This document shows, in pieces, positions 1 to 11,163 of a stretch of DNA of 64,000 nucleotides. The notes beneath the pieces are model-generated. The model was not told the DNA's origin, did no database searches, and saw nothing but the letters and a program-made list of their open reading frames with translations. The position numbers and the translations under genes were made by a program. Positions within the stretch are counted from its first letter, which is position 1. Each line of letters begins with the position of its first letter. This DNA comes from Sphaerosporella brunnea (Eukaryota > Ascomycota > Pezizomycetes > Pezizales > Pyronemataceae): positions 1-64,000 of the forward strand of contig VXIS01000095.1 of NCBI GenBank assembly GCA_008704415.1, written 5' to 3'.

Positions 1-3000
1 GGATGCAAGCAAATCGAGACTTGATGGATCGTCTTTTGAAGGTCGCGGTAGAGCTCCGAGAGAAGTCGAAGGCCGGAGAGGTTCCAATTCCAATCAAACT
101 GGCGGTTGAACAGGCATCTGCGACCGCAGTGGAGATCTTCATGATTTACTTGACGGAGGTTGATAACGATTTGGACTTCCTTTTCCGGGTGAGAAAGCAT
201 TCCGATCTTCATTCCGTGCAAGCGCTAATGAAAAACATAGGTCATTGAGGCAACGACGTCGGATAAGCGTGCTCGGACCACGAATATCCTTACGCACCAC
301 ATTTACGAGAAGATAATCTGCAAAGGAACCATCGAACAATGGCGGAACATCATCAACAAGTGCTTAGGCCTCTACTCCACAAACGCTTCCCAGGAGACTA
401 AGACGTTCGCCTTCCACTATCTGGTCAATCCTATCCTTGCAATGGACAAGAAGAGGGGCTCTCCAGTCATCAAAGGCGAGAAGCTGGTGGATAAGAACTT
501 GATTGAGAACGTACATAAGCATATTTGGAAACCCAATCTTGGGGATCTTGGTGATGAGCATGCCCAGGGACTGTATGCCCAGGGACTGGATCACTCTCGC
601 ATGGAGCTGCTTCAGATGTCGGCTCTCCTCATTCGCGACCACCAGCAATCGTTGGCCGAGGCTAGGAAGGACGTCATCAAGTTCGGATGGAACTACATTA
701 AGCTGGAGGATATCGTCAACAAACAGGCTGCATATGTGCTTATCGCATTCTTCATCAAGCACTTCGACACGCCTTCGAAGATCGTCATACAAATCTATGT
801 CGCTTTGCTGAAGGCACACCAGCACGAGGGCCGACCTTTGGTCACCCAGGCTTTGGAGCTCATTGCCCCGGTCTTGAAGAAGCGCGTTCCCACCCGACCG
901 GAAGACAAGTATCCCATTTGGGCTAGATGGCCAAGAAGGATCTTGTCGGAGGAGGGCCACAACCCGCACCAGATGACCAACATCTTCCAATTCCTCGTCC
1001 GACACGATGACCTGTTCTTCGATTCAAGGGAGCATTTCGCTACTTGGATAGTGACGGCGCTGCCAAAGCTTGTCTTCCAGATACCCAATCCTTCGACCGA
1101 GTACAAGAAGTTGTTCATCAAATTGGTGACGCTGATCTGGAAATGGGAACAACACCGGGTTGCAACGGCCCGCGCTAGCGACAGCCCTGAGGTTTCTCCG
1201 CCAAGGAAGCGAAAGCTGGATACCATGATGACTGGCATCCCGCAGTCGGTCTCTCAAATTGGAGCGGCGGGCACCGATGCGATACCGACGCAACTCCGAA
1301 CATTAGTCATCCGCCATCTCGTCCAGTTCATTTGCCGTCTCCCAGAAAAATACTCTGGAAAGCCAGATGAACCGTGCACCAAGGCTCTTCAGCTCCTAAG
1401 GGACTTTTTGGGGCCCGAATACTGGGGCGGCCTCGAGATTGATCTTTTCCCTAAGATTATGACTGAATACCTCGTCACTAATGACATAACGGACAACACT
1501 CTGGCTGGATTTGTGAACTCTCTGAACGTCCTCAACGTAATCATGGACCTGAAGACGGATGAGTGGATTATGCAGCAACTGCCACAGATCCAGACTTACC
1601 TGGATAAGCCGCTCCGATCTGACAGTGCAGAGGTACAGGAGAGTCTGCAGCCCGTGCTTGCTCGCGTCCTTACTGCCCTCCCGATAGAGAAAGTGGAAGG
1701 CGAAGACGAAGATGAGGAACCTAAAGAGTCACCAGAGAGCCAGTTCATCGCTTCTCTCGGTAACATCGTCCAGGAGAACCTGAACACGAATCTCATGTCG
1801 AGTGTCCACATTCTCCATACTCTCTCTATAAAGCGTCCAGGGGTCATTGACGATCACATCTCGGCGCTCATGAAAGCATTCCAAAAACTGGGCAAAGATC
1901 ATCTTTCTGTACCAGCCGTCGGACAACCGGGCAGCATCGTGCTTGCAAATGGTGCGAAGCCGGAAACGCCTGGTGGAAACACTCAGATGTTCGATCCCGA
2001 TACGACAACCAAGCTTCTGTGCATGGTGATTGACGTCTCGGCTTCAAGGGTTTCTGTTCTTCACGATCAACGGAGGCCTTTCTTGAGCGTTATGGCCCAA
2101 CTAGTGGAGAAGTCTACAAGCACCACTTTGTGCAAGAAGATCCTCGGGATCGTTGAGAACTGGGTGTTTAGATCTACGGAAACCTTCCCGACTCTCAAAG
2201 AAAAAACCGCCGTCCTATCGAAGATGCTCTCGTTCGAGTCCCGGCCCAACGATCCTGAGCTGTGTAACAGTTTTTTGGAGCTGGTAATCAAGATATATGA
2301 GGACCCCGTCATAACGAAGACAGAGCTTACTGTCCGGCTGGAGCATGCGTTCCTGGTCGGTACCAGGGCGAAGGATGTCAACATGAGGAATAGGTTCCTT
2401 CAGATCTTCGACCGTAGCATATCGAGGACCGTCAGCAACAGATTCAGCTTTGTGATGACAACTCAGAATTGGGAGAGTCTCAGTGATTCTTACTGGTTAC
2501 ATCAAGCCACCCATTTGTTGTTTGGCTCGGTGGAAATGGACCAGAGGGTTGAACTTCACAATGAAGATCTGAGGGTTATGCCAGCCTCTTCCATGTTCCT
2601 GACGTACGGTGCAAAGGACCCTCGTAAATCGGATGTGATGCTGGACGACAAGTTCGAAGAATTCATGTGCAAGCACAAGAAGTTCCTGCAGAGTTTGGCT
2701 GATGTGCGGAGTGCCGACATCTTGGAGCCGGTGCGTCAACTTCAGCACTTGGATCCCAAGTGTGGCCACGACATCTGGGTATCGCTTTTCCCTCTCTGCT
2801 GGTCTGCTATGGGTAAGGAGGACCGGATTGATCTTTCCAGGGGTATGGTCAGTCTGCTTGCGAAGGATTGGCACAGCCGTGCCATGGATAAGCGTCCAAA
2901 CGTGATTCAGAGTCTGTTGGAAGGCGTGGAGCTCGCAAGACCGAAGCTCAACCTACCGGCCCATCTGGTTAAGTATTTGAGCCGGAATTATGATGCTTGG

Positions 3001-6000
3001 TATACTGCCTTGCACTTGCTGGAGGAGAACGTCATCAGGCCACCGGTGGAAGCGCCTGTCGTGCGTGACAGCAATCTCGACGCTCTTACTGAGATGTACG
3101 CCACTGTCTGCGAAGAAGACATGTTTTATGGTCTTTGGAGGCGTAGGGCAAACTACATCGAGACAAACTCGGCAATTTCTTTCGAGCAGCATGGCATGTG
3201 GGATAAGGCCCAACAGATGTACGAAACTGCTCAGATCAATGCACGCACGGCAATGCTACCGTTCTCCGCCTCGGAATATATGCTCTGGGAGGACCATTGG
3301 GTCATTTGCGCTCAGAAACTACAACAATGGGAGATCTTGAGTGAATTTGCTAAGCACGAAAATTATCCGGATCTAATGCTCGAATGCGGATGGCGGCTGA
3401 TTGACAACTGGAACGGAAGCGAAGGCGAGCGGATGGACCAGACCATCAAGAGTTTGATGGATGCACCAACTCCGCGACGGTTCTTCTTTGCCGCGTTCAT
3501 GGCTTTGCAAAAGGTCCACCAGAAGGCGGAAGTTCCCACGGAATTCTCTCGGCTCTGTGACGAGGCGATCCAGCTTTCTCTCAGGAAGTGGCACAGCTTG
3601 CCGAAGAAGATCACGCAGGCCCACATTCCGCTGCTGCAGACTTTCCAGCAATTGGTAGAGCTGCACGATGCCAGCGTTATCTATGCCAGCCTTAACGCAA
3701 CGACGGCCCAGAACCTCGATGCTAAGTCCCAGGAACTTAAGATGCTTTTGGGCACCTGGAGAGATCGACTGCCGAATGTCTGGGACGATATCAATGCATG
3801 GCACGACCTTGTTACCTGGCGGCAGCACATCTTCCATTCGATCAACCAGACGTACCTTCCTCTACTGCCGAGTCAGAACCAGAGTGCCGGTGGTAACAGC
3901 AATTCCTATGGATACCGTGGTTACCACGAGACGGCGTGGATAATCAACCGCTTCGCCCATGTCGCTCGAAAGCACCAGCTCCCGGAAGTCTGCATCAACC
4001 AACTGAGCAAGATCTACACTTTGCCAAACATTGAGATTCAGGAGGCTTTCCTTAAGTTGCGCGAGCAGGCCAAGTGCCATTATCAGAACCCTAACGAACT
4101 GACCCAAGGTTTGGAGGTGATCAATAACACCAATCTGGGATACTTCGCGGCGCAACAAAAAGCGGAGTTCTACACGCTCAAGGGCATGTTCCTCTCCAAA
4201 CTTAAGCAGAAGGACGAGGCAAACGAAGCATTCAGCTTGGCTCTCTACCACGACCTGAAACTACCAAAAGCCTGGGCTCAATGGGGCCATTATAATGACC
4301 AGCTGTTTAAGGAGAACCCTTCGGACATGGGTCCCGCCGGTAATGCAGTCAGTTGCTATCTCGAAGCTGCTGGACTTTACAAGAACGGCAAGGCAAGGAA
4401 GTTGTTGGGCCGTGTATTGTGGCTCCTCAGTTTGGATGACGCGACTGCCTCGATTTCTGCTGCGTTCGATGCCTACAAGGGAGATGTGCCGGTCTGGTAT
4501 TGGATTACCTACATTCCTCAGCTGCTAACCAGTCTCTCGCATAAGGAGGCACGCCTCGCTCGTGCGATCCTTATCAAGATTGCAAAAAACTACCCTCAGG
4601 TCAGTGGATTTCATACCTTTGGCGTTCACATTCCTAACGGGTTTAGGCCTTGTATTTCTTGCTCCGTACAAGTAGAGAGGACTACCAGGTGATCAAGAAA
4701 ACAGACAGCTGCAGCCGCAGCTTCGAGAAAGACTGGCTCGCCAGTCATCGCCCAGGGTCAGGTACCGCCCCGTCCAGGCAGCGCTCAGCCAACACCAAAT
4801 GGCGTGCCAGACGGTGTAGGAAGGGCCGGCAGTCCGTTGCAAAATGCGACTGTTCCTGGTCAACCCGGTGCTGCTGGTTCCCCGACCATGCCGACAGCCC
4901 AGCCCAACGCAGCCTCTCCTGCCCCGCCGGGTCAGAATCAGGCTCCACAGCCACATGTTAAGCGTCTGCCCTGGGAGTACGCAGAAGAGATCATGTCTGT
5001 GCTCAAAACGGCGTTCCCTCTTTTGGCACTCTCTATGGAGACCATGGGAGATCAGATTTCCAAATTCTTCAAATGCCCTCCAGATGAAGACGCGTATCGC
5101 CTAATCGTTGCCCTCTTGAACGATGCTCTTCAGTGGATTGCTCGGATGAACCCGGCGCTGGAAGATTCCAAGCTACCTCCATCTACGGAAGCCAATATCT
5201 CCAGGTTCGCGGAGACAATTCTTCCAGCCCACATACGGGTGGCGTTTGAGGAAGACTTCGTGAAGGAGAAGCCAAACCTGTACAAATACATTGAACGCCT
5301 ACGACGCTGGAGAGACAGGTTTGAAGAGAAGCTTGACCGCCGACCTCCTTACCAGAACCTGGAGTCGTACAGCCCGCACCTCAGCGAGTTCCGATTCCAG
5401 AAGTTCGATGATGTCGAGGTCCCTGGCCAGTATCTGGTTCACAAGGACGGCAACAAGGACTTCGTTCGTATTGATCGCTTCTTGCCCAAGGTGGACGTCA
5501 TCCGTGGCTATGGCATATGCCACCGGCGCCTGAAGATGAGAGGTCACGACGGCAGCATTCACGCATTTGCAGTTCAGCACCCTGCTGCAAGGCACTGCAG
5601 GCGTGAAGAGCGGATTCTACAACTCTTCAGGATCTTCAATGGTGTTCTTAGTCGACGGAAGGAAACTCGGCGCAGGAACTTGAACTTCCACCTCCCACTC
5701 ATGGTCCCCTTGGCACCGCATCTCCGCCTTGTCCAGGATGATGCTTCGTACATCTCATTACAGGGTATCTTTGAGGATCACTGCCGCCAGATTGGCATCA
5801 ACAAGGATGATCCAATCGTGTTTGCACTGAAGAAGGTCATTGCTTCACTGGAGCCCAGCAGAACCGGCCAGCAGGCAGTCGATCCGAACGTCAAGTTGGA
5901 GATCTTCAACGCAATCCAAGAGAAATTTGTTCCTTCGACGGTTGTGCTCGAGTTCTTGTCGAGTTCTTATCCTTCATTCTCGGAGTTCTTCCTGTTCCGG

Positions 6001-6600
6001 CGACAGTTCAGTTACCAGTTCGCGGCGTTGACCTTCCTCACCTACGTGATGACCATGAGCAACCGCTACCCTCACAAGATGTTCATTTCTCGCGCCACTG
6101 GAAACATATGGGGTTCTGAGTTGATCCCGGCATTGGCCTCAACGAACCCTGCCTTCCACAGCAATGAGCCAGTTCCATTCCGACTCACACCCAACATACA
6201 GACCCTCATGGGCCCTATTGCACTTGAGGGTATCTTCTCGTGTGCAGTGATGACGATCGCACGCTGCTTGAGCGAGCCTGATGTATGCCATTCTCCCCAC
6301 TCTAGCAAAGTCTCAATGCTAACAAATGGGCAGTTCGAGCTGGAGCAGCACCTCAGCGTATTTGTCCGCGACGAAATGATCTTCTGGTTCACACAGCAAC
6401 ACCGCTCCGGGCTCGGCGAGCAACAGCTCCGCGAAAAGGTCCAGCAGAACTCAGAATTCATTATCAAGAAGACTGCTAGTCTCGCGCAACCCGGCGCAGG
6501 AAAATTACCGGCAAACCAAACTGTCATTGACCTTATCAGTAAGGCGGTCAATCCGGCGAATTTGTCTCAGTTGGATCATCTATGGATGCCATATCTTTAG
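1..6600 (+). CDS. TRA1: TRA1 (SAGA/NuA4 scaffold), 5'-truncated and frameshifted copy
   Basis: C-terminal part of Tra1, the PIKK-family pseudokinase scaffold that recruits SAGA and NuA4 to activators in the nucleus. Exons visible here are 1-188, 241-4599, 4647-6282 and 6334-6600; introns are 189-240 (branch GCTAATG), 4600-4646 and 6283-6333. The end carries the FAT region, the kinase-like domain (around 5480-6200) and a FATC tail ending in WMPYL. The copy is interrupted by the window start. It has one extra A in a run at 4698-4701 (four here, three at 30685-30687 in the right arm), which throws the frame off just after the DYQVIKK residues. The frame-consistent downstream part is open from about 4804. 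The right-arm copy is intact, so this is either a sequencing error or a pseudogenic duplicate. Confidence 0.9.
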
Positions 6601-6968
6601 ATAGGAGGGGGGGGGGGGAGGCTAGAGGATTTTGTTTTTTGTCTTGGGGGGCGGGCTGGGCTGGGGTTTTTATGGGAGTTTTCGGTGTGGATTGCTTTGC
6701 GTTTATTGTTTTTCACGTCTGTTTTTTTTTTTTTTTTTCCATGAAAGTTTTGCTTTGCGATTTGTTCTATTTTTTATTTATTTTCTTCTGGTGATTTTGC
6801 CGAAAAGTGTTGCGTAGCGTGCGCTTTGCGTTGGCAACAGCGTGCGGTTTGAATGTAATATCGATTTGGTAAAGTGATGAACGAAATTCCTTCAACTTGA
6901 ATCGCGATGGCCGCCTTTGAAAAACCTGGTAATGCTCGGTTCTAACAACGGACAGTAAGTCATGTTAA
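6601..6968. other. TRA1 3' flank, no gene
   Basis: AT-rich 3' flank of TRA1 with a G run (6607-6618), a long T run (about 6721-6738) and T-rich stretches typical of fungal 3' UTR and polyadenylation regions. I see no coding potential. The mirrored stretch is 28416-28785. Confidence 0.5.
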
Positions 6969-7952
6969 TACCCCATCTACTCGACTGTAAGACATAGCGC
7001 TATCTGGTGAAAATTTAGAGCTCCCGAGATCGCGGTTGTAATCGAGAAGGTGAATTCAGACGTCGGGCGCACAGAATCAATCGCTGGCGGCCACGATGGT
7101 GGTGCCGGCTAGAGCTCACCATCCAGCGCCGCGGCGGCGTGCAATCCTCCACAGCATCACATCACCTCGCGAACCCGGGCTGCAAACATTCGACCGCTAA
7201 ACGCTACGAATGATGGCCACGGCCGCACCGGCCACCAAACCCCGGGCCAGCAGGGCGGGCACCATCACAGGGCAAGGCGCCACCACTAGGGGAAGGAGAA
7301 AGCACGGATCCAGGTCCAAGAATCGGGGAAGTACGGAGGGTAAGAGTGGAGGCGCGGGTAAGAGCAGGGGCGGGGGGGCGAGGGTACGGGAAGCGGAAGG
7401 AGCGGGGGTAAAGGACGGGGCCGAGCTACCGACAGGTTAGAACCAAAGGAAAGGCTAGCATGCAGGCAGTGGAAGCGGGGACAAGCGGTCTTTCCTCCGT
7501 GGTTTCAAGCTCAAGTTCGGAGTCCTCGAAGGGAATGCCGCCAAAGAAGCAAAGCCTGGATGAGTGATTCGCTGCATCTGCCTGAGGCCAGTGGGTCTCG
7601 CAGGCAGCCCAAGCGGGTGTGCAAGGGCGTTGCTAAACCGGACGGTGCATAGATGTACATAGATACCGTCCTCGGTGGACCGCCCAGGACCGCCGCCGTC
7701 GAGCGTTCTCGACGACCACCGACTACCGTTCTCAGCGTGCCCGCCGACCTGCAATTGCAACCACACCACTACTTACTGCCGCAATCACCAGAGCAACAAC
7801 TTGCATATCATCACCGGCAGTATTGGGGTGCGCGACTTCCATTCGCTGTGGGTATCGATTTTATATGTTTAAGTTTTCGCCTAGAAGCGAGATCTCGGGA
7901 ACTCTATTTCTCACCAGATAGCGCTATGTCTTTCCGTCGAGTAGATGGGGTA
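6969..7952. mobile_element. ~1 kb TIR element (MITE-like), TA-flanked
   Basis: Terminal inverted repeats of about 70 bp. The left end begins CCCCATCTACTCGAC and runs through AGACATAGCGCTATCTGGTG to about 7040. The right end (about 7880-7952) is its imperfect complement ending GTCGAGTAGATGGGG. Both ends are flanked by TA, which fits a Tc1/mariner-type target duplication. The interior is GC-rich and low-complexity, with short open frames (7210-7440 +, 7455-7769 -) that resemble no transposase I know, so it looks non-autonomous. It shares the ATCTACTCGA core of its ends with the element at 9542-9812. Confidence 0.7.
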
Positions 7953-8018
7953 GGTAGCCGGATTATATTGCAACGTGGGGAAGTGCCGAAGTTAGAATCG
8001 TAGAAATCGAACAAAAGC

Positions 8019-9152
8019 CTAAGGCGCTGGGGACGAGGATGTAGAAGCCGCAACTCTCAAGCATATTTCATCCTCCTGAACTTCGTGCTCTAAAATGGTT
8101 AATTGCGGCACCCTTCTCCTCCAGCAGCCGTACACATAATATCGCCCTTGCCTGGGAGGCCGCACTCTTTTACTATATAGACTGCTGGTTCTCTGTTCTT
8201 GCGTATGTACTCGAGGAGGAGATGATACAGAGTGATATCCCGTGAAGCAACAATCGCCTGATCCATCGTCCATTCTTCATACAAGCCATGCAGCCCACGG
8301 CTGCGAGTTGTAAAGCTAGGATTAATTAGCCAGCCCGGCTATATCACAGCACTATCGAGCCAATTGCCATCCAGAAACCTATGGGCCCCAGGTTTCCCTT
8401 CAACGTCGAACGCTCAGCTCGGGCCCCACAGCTGGGTTGGGACGCCCCGGACATTGTCAGCATTGGCGAAGATCCCCAGCTGACGAAGATCGACACCAAT
8501 CTTACGGAGGAACATGACCTTGTCAGCTGGCGGGCTTTTTGCATCAGCCCAAACGGCCCAGTCCGCTGTCGGCTGCCAGGGCTTTGAGTGATCTCCGGTG
8601 AAGACCGGCCACTGCGAGTTGGCAGGGTTCAATCGGCGCCGGTCAACTTATCAGAATCTGTAATGTTATAGTAAACTCCTATCTAGTGATTCCCGCCTAG
8701 TCATCGTTTTACACGGCGAACATCTTTATGTACTTTTCATTTCATAGCAGTAGTTGATATCATAGTGGTCTTATTTGTCGTCATTGTAGTCTCCGTCGTG
8801 GGCTGCCGCCCAAACAGCCAGCCGGGCTTTTCGATCAGCCCACATCCGCCCAACGAAGCCGGGCGGGCGGGCTGGCTGTTGAGAACACTGGCGCCGCCTC
8901 ACAATAAAAGGCGTCAATGGCGTGGAGGAGGTCGGCCACAAAATCCCTCACGATCTCTTCGTTTAACTGTGCGCGCCTCGGGCCCTCCAAATTTGGTGGC
9001 TTCTGGCAGCCGGTCCTGACGGCCTTCCTTACTAAGATATGTGTCTCACGGATCATTGTCATTCTCTCCAGATCTTCCGTAGGATACATGGAGGGAGCGT
9101 AGTGCAATTGGTTTGCCTCAGCCTCCCACTTGAACGAGGGATGAAAAGGCAT
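8019..9152 (-). pseudogene. Decayed coding-like block, unrecognised
   Basis: Three short minus-strand open frames lie in a row: 9152-8835 (begins MPFHPSFKWEAEANQL), 8632-8414 (begins MNPANSQWPVFTGDHSK) and 8284-8099 (begins MYEEWTMDQAIVASRDI). They read like protein rather than random sequence but are separated by stops and by GC-rich hairpins. I do not recognise the family. Between them lie repeated motifs of the form GGGCTTTT..CAGCCCA (about 8530 and 8828) and a strong hairpin at about 8815-8880, which could be remnants of hAT-like terminal repeats. Probably a decayed transposon or gene relic. Confidence 0.35.
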
Positions 9153-9541
9153 ATATCATAATGAACACACTTGCACGTAACACGGAAACTCAGCTCCCCC
9201 TCGAAATTGAATTGTAGAAAAGCATAAAACCCAATACCTAGGCGGTAGGATACCTATCTCACTGGAGGCTACGATTGACGATATTGATACTCTTTTCTTC
9301 TCCATCAGCTTTTGGACTGGATGGACGACGCACAGCATTGGCGTCGGCCTGTACATCCATCTCACCAGTTAAGGCCGCCCTGGTGAGAGGAGCTGTTAAC
9401 GAAAACCAAATTCAGAAATCTGCAATTAAAATTTAGAAACAAGGATTGGTAACGAACCCGGCCACAGTAATCCCACTCCCAGAAGCAGAGAGCAGGATGA
9501 GTAGATGCTCCGCTCGCGCTGCCTTTTCTGTTCGTGGTAAC

Positions 9542-9812
9542 TACCGGATCTACTCGATAATATGGACACGCCGGGAATTCGGAGATCACGCCGGGAGGGA
9601 GCGGGAGCGGGGCGAGCCGGGCGGCAAATACAAAAGTATATTTTGTGATGAATCAACTGGAAGCTTGCAAGCTACAGACTATCATGGAATCACCCACCAC
9701 CACCGCCGAATCGCCAAAAAGCTGTCAAAAAAAAAAAATTGGGCCGCTCCCTCCCGGTGAGCTCAAGGTTTCCAGATTCCCGGCGTGTCCGTATTATCGA
9801 GTAGATCCGGTA
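9542..9812. mobile_element. 271 bp TIR element (MITE), TA-flanked
   Basis: Terminal inverted repeats of about 45-60 bp: the left end is CCGGATCTACTCGATAAT followed by a GGACACGCCGGGAAT block, and the right end (about 9755-9812) is its complement. TA dinucleotides flank both ends. The interior has no coding capacity. The termini share ATCTACTCGA with the 6969-7952 element, suggesting the same mobilising transposase. The mirror copy is at 25573-25845. Confidence 0.75.
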
Positions 9813-11163
9813 GTGCTCGAGTATAGATCCTCGATCACGCCCAGAGTAAGTCACCTACTAGATCCTCAGAGCACGTTGCGGTTATTCGTTTTGGGAAGCG
9901 ATAGTTTGCCTGCAGTCGAGGTCTTCCGTGGAGTACATAAATCTTGGCCCGTAAGATCTGTTCCCAATCGGATTGCTTGGGACTCATCAATTTTCTGGGA
10001 CGCTGACTAGCAGTATTGCACATTGAGTTTCGTGGTAAACCGCTATCAGAAGATCCAGTGCGCTCCAAGGGAATAAAGCCTCAGGCGATGATAGCTTGGC
10101 CAACAACAGGTTCCGGGAGGCTTCATGATAATGAAGGATCGGTTCCGTCGCGAGGCCAGGCGAGATGCCGGTCGTGGTCGCTCATCTTGGTGCGCAGCAC
10201 CGAAGTAGGCAGCGGCCGTTTTGTATCCCCAAGCCCGGCAGTCTGGGCTTTTTGGGCCGGCTATTGAGAACTTTGTCCAACGCTAGGTATTGGATCGCTG
10301 GGATCAACCTGAGCTCGAGCGATTGGAATCCTGGACCGACTTGAATGAGTTGCTGCATCGGAAATACAACAGCAAAGATGTTCCGTGAGATTCAACTTCT
10401 GGTGCGAACAGCCCGTGAAGAAACCAAACCCTTCGCGCGAAGACCGCAAGATCACCTCCCGAGACGTTGTTAACATGGCTCCGCGAGAGGTAAGTTGCTG
10501 CTTGTTTGGTAAGTATCAGCTACTAAGTAATTGTCGGATCAGTGCTCCCACTCTTTAATAGTTTTCTACTATATGTGTGCACTTTCAGAAATATCTACGG
10601 CACGACTCACCTGGTGTGTACAGTACTAAGTATAGTACATGTATCATAGTATCGGCCAGCACATTCTTTTTATAGAACATAGTATAGCGCTTATTTCCAT
10701 AGGTGGCTCAATCACGCCACAGGGTGGCTTGCGCTTCTTTTTGCTCCTCAGACCAAACAACACGGGGGTGATTTGAATTTGCGGTTTTGAAAACTGCAGG
10801 TGAGTGTCGCTTTGGGCGACCTTTTTGTGGCCAATCAGGAATCCGTAGGCCCGCGAATTCTACTTAAAAGCTGCTCCAGCCAATGAGAGGACGTCTAGAA
10901 AGCACGACAAATTTTTTGAAAGTACGCCGAATCCGCGGGAATCCAAATCGCGGCGCCTTTGATTACCCCTAATTACTTCACCGGAGCATTCACTTACTAT
11001 AGACGGTTGCAACTACTGCACGCCCCGCGCGTAGTCACTGTCCGCCAAAAAACTAGATGGCGCCTTGCAAGGTACAATATCTAACTTTAACCGCCGTGGG
11101 GAGTCTATAAGCTTAGAACTCCCTGCTGTTTCGGTGGTAGAGCGGTAATAGACGACCACCAGA
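9813..11163. other. Intergenic stretch upstream of the DUF3433 gene
   Basis: No convincing gene. It contains another GGGCTTTTTGGGCCGG motif at about 10232, like those at 8530 and 8828, then AT-richer DNA. The last ~200 bp before 11164 should hold the DUF3433 promoter and 5' UTR; I see no clear TATA box. Confidence 0.4.

Noticed and set aside
442..4692. Start codon at 442 (and at 34943 in the right arm) as a TRA1 start
   Set aside because: Conserved coding sequence continues upstream in frame through 241 to an intron acceptor, and the complete gene starts at 40627.
7210..7440. Basic Gly/Arg-rich open frame inside the ~1 kb TIR element
   Set aside because: Low complexity, GC-driven, and no transposase motif.
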